A DNA stretch of 64,000 bases. It comes from Citrobacter sp. wls619. Its GTDB lineage: Bacteria > Pseudomonadota > Gammaproteobacteria > Enterobacterales > Enterobacteriaceae. A program made the position numbers and the translations under genes. The notes below the pieces were generated by a model. The model ran no database searches. It saw nothing but the letters and a program-made list of their open reading frames with translations, and was not told the origin of the DNA. The stretch lies in the NCBI RefSeq assembly GCF_005281345.1, contig NZ_SZXJ01000095.1, positions 124,001-188,000 on the forward strand. Reading direction: 5' to 3'. Of the stretch, positions 35,603 to 46,093 are shown piece by piece (the stretch's first letter is position 1; each line of letters opens with the position of its first letter).

Positions 35603-36556
35603 TTACAGCAGATCGCCGATCATTTTTTCCAGTTTACCCTGGTCTACAGCAAACTTACGGATACCGTCCGCCAGTTTGTCTACAGCCATCGGATCCTGGT
35701 TGTGCTGCCACAGGAACTCAGCTTCAGTGATGCGTGCAGGACGCGCTTTCACTTCGCCAGAGAAGGACAGTTTACGTTCGATAGCGCCTTCGCTTTCCGC
35801 CAGCTCTTTCAGCAGTGCCGGAGCAATGGTCAGACGATCGCAGCCCGCCAGCTCAATGATTTCGCCGATGTTACGGAAGCTTGCGCCCATGACGACGGTT
35901 TCGTAACCGTGCTGTTTGTAGTACTCGTAGATTTCCGTTACGGAAACCACACCCGGATCTTCTGCCGGTGCGTACTCTTTCTTGTCAGTATTGGCTTTGT
36001 ACCAGTCAAGAATACGGCCAACGAACGGAGAAATCAGGTATACGCCTGCTTCTGCACATGCACGCGCCTGCGCGAAGGAGAACAGCAGAGTCAGGTTACA
36101 GTTGATACCTTCTTTTTCCAGCTGCTCAGCGGCACGGATACCCTGCCAGGTAGAAGCCAGTTTGATCAGAATGCGATCGTTGCTGATGCCAGCATCGTTG
36201 TACAGTTTGATCAGACGTTTTGCTTTCGCGATAGACGCGTCGGTGTCGTAGGACAGGCGAGCATCAACTTCAGTAGAGATACGACCCGGGACCAGTTTCA
36301 GGATCTCCAGACCGATATTTACCGCCAGTTTGTCCGTCGCATCGACGATCTGCTGAGCACGATCGTCGCTCTGCTGCTTAGCCCATGCCACAGCGTCATC
36401 GATCAGCTTGCGGTATTCCGGGATCTGCGCTGCGTTAAGAATGAGAGAAGGGTTAGTTGTGGCATCCTGAGGCTGATACAGCTTCATTGCCGCGATGTCT
36501 CCGGTGTCGGCCACTACTGTGGTGAACTGACGAAGGGAGGTCAATTTGTCCGTCAT
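35603..36556 (-). CDS. talB: TalB, transaldolase B
   Basis: A 317-residue enzyme of the non-oxidative pentose phosphate pathway, moving a dihydroxyacetone unit between sugar phosphates. The Schiff-base lysine is Lys132 (RILIKLAST), the E. coli number, and Asp17 lies in VVADTGD. I chose ATG 36556 ([10 protein letters not shown]) to match the family; 21 extra upstream codons in frame are unlikely to be translated. Codon use looks strongly biased, consistent with high expression. Confidence 0.98.
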   Translation of the reverse strand: MTDKLTSLRQFTTVVADTGDIAAMKLYQPQDATTNPSLILNAAQIPEYRKLIDDAVAWAKQQSDDRAQQIVDATDKLAVNIGLEILKLVPGRISTEVDARLSYDTDASIAKAKRLIKLYNDAGISNDRILIKLASTWQGIRAAEQLEKEGINCNLTLLFSFAQARACAEAGVYLISPFVGRILDWYKANTDKKEYAPAEDPGVVSVTEIYEYYKQHGYETVVMGASFRNIGEIIELAGCDRLTIAPALLKELAESEGAIERKLSFSGEVKARPARITEAEFLWQHNQDPMAVDKLADGIRKFAVDQGKLEKMIGDLL

Positions 36557-36830
36557 GATAGCGATTCTCTTTAAACAGCTTGTTAGGGGGATGTAACCGA
36601 TCTTCCCTGATGATAGCACGACGCACTCTCAGCGCAACCGCCGGGATTGTCCAACTCACTGCTCATTCCCGATTACGCATCTTAAAGCCCCTGATGCGCA
36701 ATTAAGGGTTATACCCATTGTTATGGTAAACTCCCGCAATCAATCTCCTGACAAGGTATATACTGTTCGATAATTGGTAGCGCTTACATGGGAATATTAG
36801 CGCGTACCGGCATCAACAAGAGGGATGTTA

Positions 36831-38261
36831 ATGCCTGATTTTTTCTCGTTTATTAATGAAATACTCTGGGGATCGGTGATGATCTACCTCCTGCTTGGCG
36901 CAGGATGTTGGTTCACCTGGCGTACCGGGTTTGTTCAGTTTCGCTACATTCGCCATTTTGGCAAAAGTCTTAAAAACAGCCTCAGCCCGCAACCGGGTGG
37001 CTTAACCTCGTTTCAGGCATTGTGTACCAGTCTCGCAGCTCGTATTGGCAGCGGAAACCTCGCCGGGGTTGCCCTGGCGATCGCCGCGGGTGGCGCAGGG
37101 GCCGTCTTCTGGATGTGGGTCTCGGCGATCATTGGCATGGCGACCTCCTTTGCCGAGTGCTCACTCGCGCAACTGTATAAAGAACGCGATAGTAAGGGGC
37201 AGTACCGCGGTGGGCCAGCATGGTATATGGCGCGCGGTCTGGGTATGCGCTGGATGGGCGTACTCTTTGCCCTCTTTTTGCTCATCGCATACGGCCTGAT
37301 TTTTAACAGCGTGCAGGCAAACTCTGTCTCCCGCGCATTGGCATTTGCGTTCGACATCCCTCCCCTCGCTTCCGGCATCGCTTTGGCGATACTGTCATTC
37401 CTGGTGATCATTGGCGGTATTAAAGGTGTTGCTCGTCTGATGCAATGGTTTGTGCCGATCATGGCGCTACTGTGGGTCGGTTGCAGCCTTACTATCTGTC
37501 TTTGGCATATCGGGCAGATCCCCGAGATCATCGTCAACATCGTAAAAAGTGCTTTAGGGTGGCAGGAAGCTGCTGCCGGCGTAGCTGGTTATACACTGAG
37601 TCAGGCCATTGCCAGCGGTTTTCAACGCGGTATGTTCTCTAATGAAGCGGGAATGGGCTCAACACCTAACGCCGCAGCTTCAGCTGCCTCCTGGCCACCG
37701 CATCCCGCGGCGCAAGGCATTGTGCAAATGATCGGTGTGTTAGGTGATACGCTGATTATCTGTACGGCCAGCGCCATGATTATTCTTCTGGCGGGGAATG
37801 GCACGACCTATATTCCAATGGAAGGCATCCAGTTGATGCAGAAGGCCATGGTCTCACTGACCGGCGAATGGGGAGCTGGGTTTGTCGCATTTATTGTGAT
37901 TCTGTTTGCCTTCAGCTCTATCGTGGCTAACTACATTTATGCGGAAAACAACCTGGTCTTTTTACGTCTGGACAATATCCGGGTTGTCTGGCTGTTGCGT
38001 ATTGCTACCGTCAGTACCGTGATCGCAGGCACCGTAGTCAGCTTCCCGCTGGTCTGGCAGCTCGCCGACATCATCATGGCCTGTATGGCGATAACGAACC
38101 TGACGGCGATTCTGCTGCTCTCCCCGGTTGTTCATACCCTTGCCAGCGACTATCTGCGTCAGCGCAAACTCGGTGTGCGCCCGGAATTTGATCCGCGCCG
38201 TTATCCTGAGATCAGACAACAGCTTGCGCCGGATAGCTGGGATGAGACGCCGCGCGAATAG
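36831..38261 (+). CDS. yaaJ: YaaJ, amino acid:cation symporter (AGCS family)
   Basis: A 476-residue inner-membrane transporter of the alanine/glycine:cation symporter family. The family signature [24 protein letters not shown] lies in residues 72-95 in the shape expected, and [15 protein letters not shown] lies near residue 265. I chose ATG 36831 over ATG 36825 because AGAGGG then sits at proper spacing and the E. coli length results. Substrate not proven. Confidence 0.93.
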   Translation: MPDFFSFINEILWGSVMIYLLLGAGCWFTWRTGFVQFRYIRHFGKSLKNSLSPQPGGLTSFQALCTSLAARIGSGNLAGVALAIAAGGAGAVFWMWVSAIIGMATSFAECSLAQLYKERDSKGQYRGGPAWYMARGLGMRWMGVLFALFLLIAYGLIFNSVQANSVSRALAFAFDIPPLASGIALAILSFLVIIGGIKGVARLMQWFVPIMALLWVGCSLTICLWHIGQIPEIIVNIVKSALGWQEAAAGVAGYTLSQAIASGFQRGMFSNEAGMGSTPNAAASAASWPPHPAAQGIVQMIGVLGDTLIICTASAMIILLAGNGTTYIPMEGIQLMQKAMVSLTGEWGAGFVAFIVILFAFSSIVANYIYAENNLVFLRLDNIRVVWLLRIATVSTVIAGTVVSFPLVWQLADIIMACMAITNLTAILLLSPVVHTLASDYLRQRKLGVRPEFDPRRYPEIRQQLAPDSWDETPRE

Positions 38262-38338
38262 CGCGGCAATCACAACCATCGATCAATTCTGTCGTTTTTT
38301 TTGCTAAAGTCGCAGTAAATTTCCTGCAAGGACTGGAT

Positions 38339-39112
38339 ATGCTGATTCTGATTTCACCTGCAAAAACGCTCGACTACCAAAGTCCGCTGGCAACCACACG
38401 TCATACGTTGCCCGAACTGCTGGATCACTCTCAGCAGCTTATTCACGTGGCACGTCAACTCTCTGCGCCGCAGATCGGCAAGCTGATGGGAATTAGCGAT
38501 AAGCTGGCGGATCTGAACGCAACCCGTTTCCATGACTGGCAGCCAGACTTCACACCGGACAATGCGCGTCAGGCCATTCTGGCGTTCAAAGGTGACGTGT
38601 ACACCGGATTACAGGCGGAAACCTTCAGCGAAGCGGATTTCGATTTCGCTCAGCAGCACTTACGCATGCTGTCCGGGCTGTATGGTGTTCTGCGCCCGCT
38701 GGATTTGATGCAACCCTACCGTCTGGAGATGGGCATTCGTCTGGCCAATGCAAAAGGTAAAGATCTCTATCAGTTCTGGGGAGATACTATCACCGATAAG
38801 CTTAACGAAGCGCTGGAAGCACAAGGTGATAACGTGGTGATTAACCTCGCCTCAGACGAGTATTTTAAATCCGTGAAGCCGAAAAAGCTGAACGCAGAAC
38901 TGATCAAACCCGTCTTCCTTGACGAGAAGAACGGCAAATTCAAAGTCATCAGCTTCTATGCCAAAAAAGCCCGCGGCCTGATGAGTCGCTACATTATTCA
39001 ACATCGTCTGACGAAGCCTAAGCAACTGACTGCGTTTAACAGCGACGGCTATTTCTTTGATGAAGAAGCATCAGGGAATGGCGAACTGGTGTTTAAGCGC
39101 CACGAGCAATAA
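38339..39112 (+). CDS. yaaA: YaaA, peroxide stress protein (DUF328)
   Basis: A 257-residue cytoplasmic protein starting [13 protein letters not shown], the family hallmark. In E. coli it is induced by OxyR and lowers intracellular free iron during hydrogen peroxide stress; it has a DNA-binding fold related to helix-hairpin-helix proteins. One residue shorter than K-12 YaaA. It has its own 77 bp upstream gap after yaaJ. Confidence 0.96.
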   Translation: MLILISPAKTLDYQSPLATTRHTLPELLDHSQQLIHVARQLSAPQIGKLMGISDKLADLNATRFHDWQPDFTPDNARQAILAFKGDVYTGLQAETFSEADFDFAQQHLRMLSGLYGVLRPLDLMQPYRLEMGIRLANAKGKDLYQFWGDTITDKLNEALEAQGDNVVINLASDEYFKSVKPKKLNAELIKPVFLDEKNGKFKVISFYAKKARGLMSRYIIQHRLTKPKQLTAFNSDGYFFDEEASGNGELVFKRHEQ

Positions 39113-39121
39113 TGTAGTACA

Positions 39122-39150
39122 TGTCGGATAAGGATCCGCCTTATCCGACA
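39122..39150. terminator. Hairpin between convergent yaaA and yaaX
   Basis: A perfect 12 bp stem TGTCGGATAAGG / CCTTATCCGACA with a 5-base loop. The arms resemble a REP unit (GTCGGAT/ATCCGAC). It sits in the 46 bp gap and can end transcription or protect 3' ends on both strands. Confidence 0.75.
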
Positions 39151-39158
39151 GCACAAAC

Positions 39159-39464
39159 TTAATGGTGCCCGTTCGGTCCTGGACGGTGGTCGTCGCGGCG
39201 ATCGTTATGATGATCATCATAGCGGTTGTTGTGTGGCTGTGGGCGCGGTCCGTGAGGTTGCCAGCGATGATCCCGCCACTCATAGTGGTTTCCCCACCAA
39301 CCGTGATCGCGCCAGTTCCCGCCATCCCAGTAGTTACCCCGGCTATCACGATCGCCAATCTGTAATTTAACCGCCGGTACCAGAGTAATTTCAGCCGCCT
39401 GTACGGCAAGGGGAGCAACCAGCATCATAGAAAGCGCAAGAAGCACAGGTTTGAATTTTTTCAT
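39159..39464 (-). CDS. yaaX: YaaX, small periplasmic protein with Trp- and His-rich tail
   Basis: A 101-residue protein of unknown function. Residues 1-22 form a signal peptide (MKKFKP...APLAVQA), followed by [17 protein letters not shown]. The middle is Trp/His/Asp-rich ([18 protein letters not shown]) and the tail is rich in His, Asp, Arg and Asn. I chose ATG 39464 for the signal peptide and similarity to K-12 YaaX (98 residues); GGAGT lies upstream. The tail differs most from K-12. Confidence 0.9.
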   Translation of the reverse strand: MKKFKPVLLALSMMLVAPLAVQAAEITLVPAVKLQIGDRDSRGNYWDGGNWRDHGWWGNHYEWRDHRWQPHGPRPQPHNNRYDDHHNDRRDDHRPGPNGHH

Positions 39465-39617
39465 TGGTGACTCCTTTTTATCATTGCCCTTATCGGGTCG
39501 ATAAAAGGAGATTACGTGAAGGGAATGAACGTTATTATCCTCCGCAATCCTAATCTCTAAGTTAGCGCATTTATTGGGAATTTCTCCTTTTTCGCTCCCT
39601 ATTTCCTCCTTATTTTC

Positions 39618-39646
39618 TCCATAAAAAAAGCCGGGTAAAACCCGAC
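39618..39646 (-). terminator. Terminator of the thrLABC operon
   Basis: On the minus strand TCGGGT-TTT-ACCCGG is followed by CTTTTTTT. It lies about 90 bases after the thrC stop. Confidence 0.85.
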
Positions 39647-39670
39647 TCAGATTGTTAGCAAGCATCGCCT

Positions 39671-39724
39671 ACCTGTTACCGGATAACAGGTCTCGTCGGC
39701 CCGGTAAGCAGAGTGTCACCGGGC
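39671..39724. repeat. Two hairpins after thrC
   Basis: ACCTGTTA-N5-TAACAGGT (39671-39691) is a perfect 8 bp stem, and GCCCGGT-N12-ACCGGGC (39699-39724) is a REP-like 7 bp stem. Together with the terminator they make three successive hairpins at the 3' end of the thr message. Confidence 0.75.
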
Positions 39725-39731
39725 ACAACAA

Positions 39732-41018
39732 TTAACTGCGGGTCATCATCAGTTGACGCAGCGCGGCAAAATCAGCAGGCAAATGATGAGAGAGCAGCGG
39801 TAAGTCTGCACGTTCAGCCAGCTCTTTTGGCAGATCCAGCGTGACATTCAGAATCTGTTCAACGCTTTCTTTAAATTTCGCCGGATGTGCGGTGCCAAGG
39901 AACAGGCCATATTCGCCCGGATTCAACTGGTCACGCAGTGCACGATACGCCACCGCAGCATGCGGTTCTGAGGTATAACCTATCTCATGTAACTCACGCA
40001 TAGTGTCCTGGGTCGTCGCATCGTCGACAGCGGCATAACCCAGTTCATTCAGGCGCCATATTTTACGGCGGAACAGTTCCTCCACACGCGGCCAGTTGTT
40101 TGGCTGGCTGACGTCCATGGCGTTCGATAAGGTTGCCTGAGTCGCTTTCGGCGCCCACTCGCCTTCGGCAAGAAAGCGGGGAACCGTATCGTTGACGTTA
40201 GTTGCCGCAATAAAGCGCTTCACCGGTAAGCCCAGTGATTTCGCCAGCAGACCCGCAGTCAGATCGCCAAAGTTACCGCTGGGAACAGAAATAACCAGTT
40301 GGTTACGCGCTTCCTGCGGCAGTTGAGCCACGGCTTCAAAGTAGTAGCAGATTTGCGCCAGCAGGCGGCTGATGTTGATGGAGTTAGCGGAATTCAGCCC
40401 CAGAGCCGCCTTCAGCTCTTCATCATCAAACGCCTGTTTCACCAGCGCCTGGCAGGCATCAAAATCACCATCAATCGCGACGGTTTCAATATTGCCGCCC
40501 AGCGTACAGAACAGTTTCTCCTGCAATGGGCTGATCTTGCCATTTGGGTAGAGGATCACCACACGCACATTTTTCAGGCCATAAAAAGCATGTGCAACCG
40601 CCGCCCCGGTGTCTCCGGATGTCGCGGTCAGGATAGTCACCGGTTTGTCGCCGCTGATGTGCGTTAGCATTTGCGCCATAAAGCGCCCGCCAAAGTCTTT
40701 AAACGCCAGTGTCGGACCATGGAACAGCTCCAGACAGCCGACATCACCTTCGACCTGAGCAACCGGTGCCGGAAATGCAAATGCCGCTCGCACGCGTTCT
40801 TCCAGGATCTCTTGTGGGATCTCTGTGCCAATGAATGCGGAAAGGATCTTAGCACTGCGGCTAACGAAATCCTGGTTCAGCATCTCATCCACTTCTGTCA
40901 GATTAAATTCCGGCAGATCGTGCGGAAAAAACAATCCCTGATTCTTGCCAAGCCCTTGCGTGACGGCCTGCGCAAAGCTGACCTGTTCGTTGTGATCTTT
41001 CAGATTATAGAGTTTCAT
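39732..41018 (-). CDS. thrC: ThrC, threonine synthase
   Basis: A 428-residue PLP enzyme that converts O-phosphohomoserine to threonine. The PLP lysine is Lys107 in TLAFKDFGG, and the phosphate-binding SVPSGNFGDLTAG lies near residue 245. It starts 3 bases after the thrB stop, indicating coupling. Length equals E. coli ThrC. It is the last gene of the operon. Confidence 0.99.
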   Translation of the reverse strand: MKLYNLKDHNEQVSFAQAVTQGLGKNQGLFFPHDLPEFNLTEVDEMLNQDFVSRSAKILSAFIGTEIPQEILEERVRAAFAFPAPVAQVEGDVGCLELFHGPTLAFKDFGGRFMAQMLTHISGDKPVTILTATSGDTGAAVAHAFYGLKNVRVVILYPNGKISPLQEKLFCTLGGNIETVAIDGDFDACQALVKQAFDDEELKAALGLNSANSINISRLLAQICYYFEAVAQLPQEARNQLVISVPSGNFGDLTAGLLAKSLGLPVKRFIAATNVNDTVPRFLAEGEWAPKATQATLSNAMDVSQPNNWPRVEELFRRKIWRLNELGYAAVDDATTQDTMRELHEIGYTSEPHAAVAYRALRDQLNPGEYGLFLGTAHPAKFKESVEQILNVTLDLPKELAERADLPLLSHHLPADFAALRQLMMTRS

Positions 41019-41021
41019 TGA

Positions 41022-41951
41022 TTATCCCAGTACCCGTGCGCCCGCCGTGTCCAGCCGGCAAATATGAACAAAGCCTTCCTGATTTTGCAGGTAATTTTTA
41101 CCCAGCCAGTCTGCTACGCGCTGTGCCGTATCCGGCTTATCGCATAAGGCGAACAGCGTTGGCCCTGATCCGGAAATGCCGCTGGCCAGCGCGCCGATTT
41201 CCGCTACCGCCTGACGCGCCTGACTAAAGCCGGGCAGCAAGCGGGTACGGTATGGCTCAGCAATGACGTCCTTCATCAGTTTCGCTGCCAGAAGAGGCTG
41301 GCGGGAATAGCAGGCGTGGATAAACCCAGCCAGATGCCGCCCGTGGGCAATACAGTCCTGACGACGATACTGCGCAGGTAGAATCGCCCGCGCTTCCGCC
41401 GTCGACACTTTAATGCCCGGATACGCCAGCACCCACAGCCACTCATCAAAGCCTGGCACCTGCTGGCTGATAATGCCGTTTTCTTCGATCATTAACTGCA
41501 TGCCGCCCAAAAAGCACGGGGCGACGTTATCGTAATGAATACTGCCGGAAATACGCCCTTCCAGTTCGCCCATAATTGCCAACAGTCGCGTATCGTTGAG
41601 CGGTTTACCGCAATATTCGTTCATCGCCACCAGTGCGGCCACCACGGAACAGGCGCTGGAGCCTAAGCCAGAACCAATCGGCATATTTTTTTCCAGCGTC
41701 ATCGCCACCGGAACGGTTTTACCCAGTTCCTGACAAAAACGCTCCCAGCACTGATAGACGATATTTTCCCGCGGCGCTGACGGCAGCTTATTCGCAAAGC
41801 GCCCGAGGTTGTTCAGGCTGAACTGGTCTGCCGCCTCAACCGAGACCACGTCACCCAACAGTGAACCATCTACAGGGGTGACCGCCGCGCCAAGCACATC
41901 AAACCCGACGCTCATATTGGCACTGGAAGCCGGGGCATAAACTCTCACCAT
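41022..41951 (-). CDS. thrB: ThrB, homoserine kinase
   Basis: A 309-residue GHMP-family kinase. The ATP-binding motif [15 protein letters not shown] lies near residues 91-105. It phosphorylates homoserine to O-phosphohomoserine. One residue shorter than K-12 ThrB. It begins one base after the thrA stop. Confidence 0.99.
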   Translation of the reverse strand: MVRVYAPASSANMSVGFDVLGAAVTPVDGSLLGDVVSVEAADQFSLNNLGRFANKLPSAPRENIVYQCWERFCQELGKTVPVAMTLEKNMPIGSGLGSSACSVVAALVAMNEYCGKPLNDTRLLAIMGELEGRISGSIHYDNVAPCFLGGMQLMIEENGIISQQVPGFDEWLWVLAYPGIKVSTAEARAILPAQYRRQDCIAHGRHLAGFIHACYSRQPLLAAKLMKDVIAEPYRTRLLPGFSQARQAVAEIGALASGISGSGPTLFALCDKPDTAQRVADWLGKNYLQNQEGFVHICRLDTAGARVLG

Positions 41952-41952
41952 G

Positions 41953-44415
41953 TCAGACTCCTAACTTCCATGAAAGGGTGCGAAGAAGATCGGCAAATAC
42001 CCCTGCCGCGGTGACATCATTACCCGCACCATATCCGCGCAGCACCAGCGGTAATGGCTGATAGTAATGGCTGTAGAACGCCAGCGCGTTTTCACCGTTT
42101 TTCACCTTGAACAGCGGATCGTTGCCATCTACCGCATCAATCTTCACACGACAGACGCCGTCCTCTTCAATATTGCCAACATAGCGCAATACTTTACCCT
42201 CATCACGGGCTTTCGCGACACGGGCGGCAAACTCATCGTCCAGTTGCGACAATTTCGCCATAAACGCGGAAACATCACCGGAATCATCAAACGCTTTTGG
42301 CAGGACCGGCTCAATGACAATGTCAGAAAGCTCCAGCTCACGACCGGTTTCACGGGCCAGGATCAGCAGCTTACGCGCCACATCCGTACCGGAAAGATCG
42401 TCACGCGGATCGGGTTCGGTATAGCCCAGTTCCCGCGCCATTGTGGTGGCCTGCGAGAAGCTCATGCCTTCATCCAGTTTGCCGAAAATAAACGACAGCG
42501 AACCGGAAAGAATGCCGGAGAAACGCTGTAGCTCATCACCCGCGCTAAGCAGGTTTTGCAGATTCTCAATAACCGGTAATCCTGCGCCCACGTTGGTGTC
42601 GTACAGGAATTTACGACGCGACTTCGCCGCGGCGAAACGCAGCTGATGGTAGTAATCCATCGACGACGTGTTGGCTTTTTTGTTCGGCGTGACCACGTGG
42701 AAACCTTCGCGCAGGAAGTCAGCATACTGATCCGCCACTGCCTGGCTTGAGGTACAGTCGACAATCACCGGGTTGAGCAGATGATATTCTTTCACCAGAC
42801 GAATGAGGCGCCCAAGGTTGAAAGGCTCTTTCGCGCACTCCAGTTCCGATTGCCAGTTTTCCAGATTCAAACCGTGGACGTTGGTCAGCAGAGCCTTCGA
42901 GTTCGCTACCCCGCACACGCGCAGATCGATATGTTTCTTTTTGAGCCAGGTCTGCTGACGTTTAAGCTGTTCCAGCAGCGCACCACCCACTCCGCCTACG
43001 CCAATCACAAACACTTCAATCACCTGGTCGGTGTTGAACAGCATCTGATGGGTAACGCGTACGCCGGTGGTCGCGTCATCGTTGTTCACTACCACCGAAA
43101 TAGAACGCTCGGACGACCCCTGGGCGATCGCCACGATGTTGATGTTCGCACGAGCCAGCGCGGCAAAGAATTTCGCCGAGATGCCGCGTAGCGTACGCAT
43201 ACCATCACCAACCACTGAGATGATCGCCAGACGCTCAGTCACCGCCAGCGGCTCTAACAGGCCTTCTTTCAGCTCGAGGTAGAACTCATCCTGCATCGCC
43301 CGCTGCGCTCGCACACAGTCGCCCTGTGGGACGCAGAAGCTGATGCTGTATTCAGAAGAGGATTGGGTGATCAGCACCACCGAGATGCCCGCACGCGACA
43401 TCGCGGCGAAAACGCGTGCCGCCATGCCCACCATGCCTTTCATTCCTGGGCCGGAGACGCTAAACATCGCCATGTTGTTGAGGTTAGAAATACCTTTTAC
43501 CGGCAAATCGTCCTCATCGCTGCTGGCGCCGATCAGTGTACCTGGCGCTTGCGGATTGCCGGTATTTTTAATCAGGCACGGGATCTGGAACTGGGCAATT
43601 GGAGTAATGGTGCGCGGATGCAGAACTTTGGCGCCAAAGTAAGAAAGCTCCATCGCTTCCTGATAAGACATCGACTTCAACAGCCGGGCATCGGGTACCT
43701 GGCGCGGATCGCAGGTATATACGCCGTCGACATCGGTCCAGATCTCACAACAGTCCGCGCGTAAACAGGCAGCCAGCACAGCGGCAGAGTAGTCAGAGCC
43801 ATTGCGCCCCAACACCACCAACTCACCTTTTTCATTCCCGGCAGTAAAGCCTGCCATCAAAATCATATGATCTGCTGGAATACGGCTGGCTGCGATGCGA
43901 CGCGTAGATTCGGTGATATCAACGGTAGATTCGAGGTAATGACCTACCGCCAGTAATTTCTCAACCGGATCGATAACGGTAACGTGATGCCCGCGCGCCT
44001 CCAGCAGGCCGGCCATGATAGCGATCGACATTTTTTCGCCACGGCAAATAAGCGCAGCGTTAATGCTGTCCGGGCACTGTCCCAGCAGGCTGATACCGTG
44101 CAGGACATGTTTAATTTGGGCAAATTCTTGTTCAACGAAGGCTTTAAGCTGCGTCAGCGGAAAGCCCGGCTGCGCGGCGGCGAGACCAACCAAAAGCTCT
44201 GAGAAAATACGTTCGGCGTCACTGATATTGGCTAAAGCGTCCTGACCACCGATGGTCTTCTCAATCATCGCCACCAGATGGTTGGTAATTTTTGCGGGGG
44301 CAGAAAGAACAGTCGCGACCTGCCCCTGCCTGGCATTGCTTTCCAGAATATCGGCAACTCGCAGAAAGCGCTCTGCATTTGCCACTGATGTACCGCCGAA
44401 CTTCAACACTCGCAT
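41953..44415 (-). CDS. thrA: ThrA, aspartokinase I/homoserine dehydrogenase I
   Basis: An 820-residue fusion enzyme. The aspartokinase domain (about 1-290) opens with [15 protein letters not shown] regulatory domains (about 310-460) bind threonine. The homoserine dehydrogenase domain (about 465-820) opens with the nucleotide-binding [14 protein letters not shown]. It catalyses the first and third steps of threonine synthesis and is feedback-inhibited by threonine. Length equals E. coli ThrA. Transcription is controlled by the thrL attenuator upstream. Confidence 0.99.
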   Translation of the reverse strand: MRVLKFGGTSVANAERFLRVADILESNARQGQVATVLSAPAKITNHLVAMIEKTIGGQDALANISDAERIFSELLVGLAAAQPGFPLTQLKAFVEQEFAQIKHVLHGISLLGQCPDSINAALICRGEKMSIAIMAGLLEARGHHVTVIDPVEKLLAVGHYLESTVDITESTRRIAASRIPADHMILMAGFTAGNEKGELVVLGRNGSDYSAAVLAACLRADCCEIWTDVDGVYTCDPRQVPDARLLKSMSYQEAMELSYFGAKVLHPRTITPIAQFQIPCLIKNTGNPQAPGTLIGASSDEDDLPVKGISNLNNMAMFSVSGPGMKGMVGMAARVFAAMSRAGISVVLITQSSSEYSISFCVPQGDCVRAQRAMQDEFYLELKEGLLEPLAVTERLAIISVVGDGMRTLRGISAKFFAALARANINIVAIAQGSSERSISVVVNNDDATTGVRVTHQMLFNTDQVIEVFVIGVGGVGGALLEQLKRQQTWLKKKHIDLRVCGVANSKALLTNVHGLNLENWQSELECAKEPFNLGRLIRLVKEYHLLNPVIVDCTSSQAVADQYADFLREGFHVVTPNKKANTSSMDYYHQLRFAAAKSRRKFLYDTNVGAGLPVIENLQNLLSAGDELQRFSGILSGSLSFIFGKLDEGMSFSQATTMARELGYTEPDPRDDLSGTDVARKLLILARETGRELELSDIVIEPVLPKAFDDSGDVSAFMAKLSQLDDEFAARVAKARDEGKVLRYVGNIEEDGVCRVKIDAVDGNDPLFKVKNGENALAFYSHYYQPLPLVLRGYGAGNDVTAAGVFADLLRTLSWKLGV

Positions 44416-44439
44416 GGTTTACCTCGTTGCCTTTGGTCG

Positions 44440-44475
44440 AAAAAAAAGCCCGCACTGTTTAGGTGCGGGCTTTTT
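44440..44475 (-). terminator. Attenuator of the thr operon
   Basis: On the minus strand GCCCGCAC-N7-GTGCGGGC (44448-44455 and 44463-44470) is followed by eight T, between thrL and thrA. It is the classic terminator hairpin that forms when the leader is translated freely. Confidence 0.96.
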
Positions 44476-44494
44476 CTTGTGTTTCCTGTACGCG

Positions 44495-44560
44495 TCAGCC
44501 CGCACCGTTACCTGTGGTAATGGTGATGGTTGTTGTAATGGTGATGCTGATGCGTTTCAT
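44495..44560 (-). CDS. thrL: ThrL, thr operon leader peptide
   Basis: A 21-codon leader peptide running from ATG 44560 to TGA. It begins MKRIS, is almost entirely Thr and Ile, and ends TTGNGAG. I count seven Thr and five Ile codons. K-12 ThrL has eight Thr and four Ile; here residue 6 is Ile (ATC) instead of Thr (ACC). Stalling at these codons when charged tRNA is scarce prevents the terminator from forming. Confidence 0.96.
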   Translation of the reverse strand: MKRISITITTTITITTGNGAG

Positions 44561-44604
44561 GATGTTGTGTGCTCTGTAATTATTTATGACCTGTCTTGTA
44601 TTCT

Positions 44605-44640
44605 TTTAGGGTTAAAGTATCTGCTGACCTAAGTCAATAA
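44605..44640 (-). promoter_or_regulatory. Promoter region of thrLABC
   Basis: On the minus strand TTGACT (44632-44637) starts the stretch TTGACTTAGGTCA...ACTTTAACC that matches the E. coli thr promoter segment. The -10 element is not a clear hexamer. The remaining gap up to yjtD is AT-rich without a gene. Confidence 0.6.
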
Positions 44641-44771
44641 ATTTTTAAATTGATCACATTCCGAAACTTGTTCACGAGCAACTGCTTGCCCTTTTATTTT
44701 CAACCAATACAGCATGCGCACCCCACTTGAAGTCAGAATCAAACACTAAAAAACAAAACAAAGAAGACATT

Positions 44772-45458
44772 TTATTTTGTAATGTTTTTTTCGATATCAT
44801 GTAAAAAACGGTGCAACATTGCTGTATCTCGCTGCCCTAACAACCCCATCCGCTGCTGTAGCCAATCCGTGAGCTTGATATCATCCGCAACGTCCAGCGT
44901 GGCTAATAATTGCAAAACCCGGGCACGTAACGCCTGCAACTGAAGCTCATCCGTCACCTCAATGTTTTTTGCCGGTTGTTGTATTAAACCTGCTAATTGA
45001 TAGCAATAGACCATCACCGCCTGACCCAAATTCAGTGAAGGGTAGTCAGCCACCATCGGCACGCCGGTTAGCACATCCGCTAGCGCCAATTCTTCGTTTG
45101 TCAGGCCTGAATCTTCACGACCGAACACTAACGCGGCGTGATCCATCCACGTTGATTTTTCCTGTAACAGGGGAACCAGCTCGACCGGCGTGGCGTAATA
45201 ATGGAACTTCGCGCGGCTACGAGCCGTGGTGGCGATGGTAAAATCAACGTCGTGCAACGCATCGGCTAACGTTGGAAAAACGTTAATATTATCAATAATG
45301 TCACCTGAACCATGTGCCACCCATCGCGTCGCTGGCGCCAGATGAGCCTCGCTATCAACGATTCGCATTTGTGTGAATCCCATGGTTTTCATCGCACGCG
45401 CTGCCGCGCCAATATTTTCGGCTCTGGCTGGAGCAACCAGAATAATTGTTAAACGCAT
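44772..45458 (-). CDS. yjtD: YjtD, SPOUT-family RNA methyltransferase (TrmJ-like)
   Basis: A 228-residue SpoU/TrmH-type RNA 2'-O-methyltransferase. The three family motifs are visible: NIGAAARAMKTMG (about 15-27), FGREDSGLTNEEL (about 112-124) and SLNLGQAVMVYCYQL (about 140-154), which form the knotted SAM site. The target nucleotide is not known. Length equals E. coli YjtD. Confidence 0.95.
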   Translation of the reverse strand: MRLTIILVAPARAENIGAAARAMKTMGFTQMRIVDSEAHLAPATRWVAHGSGDIIDNINVFPTLADALHDVDFTIATTARSRAKFHYYATPVELVPLLQEKSTWMDHAALVFGREDSGLTNEELALADVLTGVPMVADYPSLNLGQAVMVYCYQLAGLIQQPAKNIEVTDELQLQALRARVLQLLATLDVADDIKLTDWLQQRMGLLGQRDTAMLHRFLHDIEKNITK

Positions 45459-45857
45459 TTTGATACTCTTTTTGACCGGTCTGCAGATAATTATGTGATG
45501 TGCATCAACATATTACGCAGCGCGAATTTACATATTTTTAACAGAAATCACTGAAAAAGCATTTCACATTCAGTAAAAAATGCTAAACTATTTCCTGCCT
45601 GTACTATTGCTTTTTATGTTAACAGAAGTTGCATATCTTTCTGTTTATCCATGATAATTTGATTTAGAATGGTTCTCATAGATTGGATTCATTACATTTA
45701 TTAATTAGCGCGTGCAACTAGTTGTAATATTGCAATTTTGTGATGAAAGCTATCATTTAGATACGTTGATTTCATCAAACTGTTAACGTGCTACAATTGA
45801 ACTTGATATATGTCAACGAAGCGTAGTTTTATTGGGTGTCCGGTACGTCTTAGCCTG
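45459..45857. promoter_or_regulatory. AT-rich upstream region of arcA
   Basis: This 399 bp stretch between yjtD and yjjY shows no reading frame I trust. It is AT-rich and holds an FNR-like site, TTGATATATGTCAA (45803-45816), against the consensus TTGAT-N4-ATCAA. E. coli arcA is activated by FNR from a distant upstream region with several promoters, so this is probably the arcA control region. Confidence 0.65.
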
Positions 45858-45998
45858 TTATGTTGCTGTTAAAATGGTTAGGATGACAGCCGTTTTTGAC
45901 ACTGTCGGGTCCAGAGGGAAAGTGCCCACGACCAAGCTAATGATGTTGTTGACGTTGATGGAAAGTGCATCAAGAACGCAATTACGTACTTTAGTCAT
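45858..45998 (-). CDS. yjjY: YjjY, 46-residue protein of unknown function
   Basis: A small gene: ATG 45998 to TAA 45860, reading MTKVRNCVLDALSI... and ending ILTILTAT. It matches K-12 YjjY almost residue for residue, and it lies in the same place, divergent from arcA. The C-terminal third is hydrophobic and could be a short membrane segment. It overlaps the presumed arcA leader on the other strand, so conservation could partly reflect arcA regulation. No clear ribosome binding site is visible before the ATG. Confidence 0.72.
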   Translation of the reverse strand: MTKVRNCVLDALSINVNNIISLVVGTFPLDPTVSKTAVILTILTAT

Positions 45999-46093
45999 GT
46001 TACGCCGATCATGTTAATTTACGACATGCATCAGGCAGGTCAGGGACTTTTGTACTTCCTGTTTCGATTTAGTTGGCAATTTAGGTAGCAAAC

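Noticed and set aside
44512..44550. Short tandem-like GGTGATGGT repeats near thrL
   Set aside because: They are the Thr/Ile codon run of the leader peptide, not an independent repeat or array.
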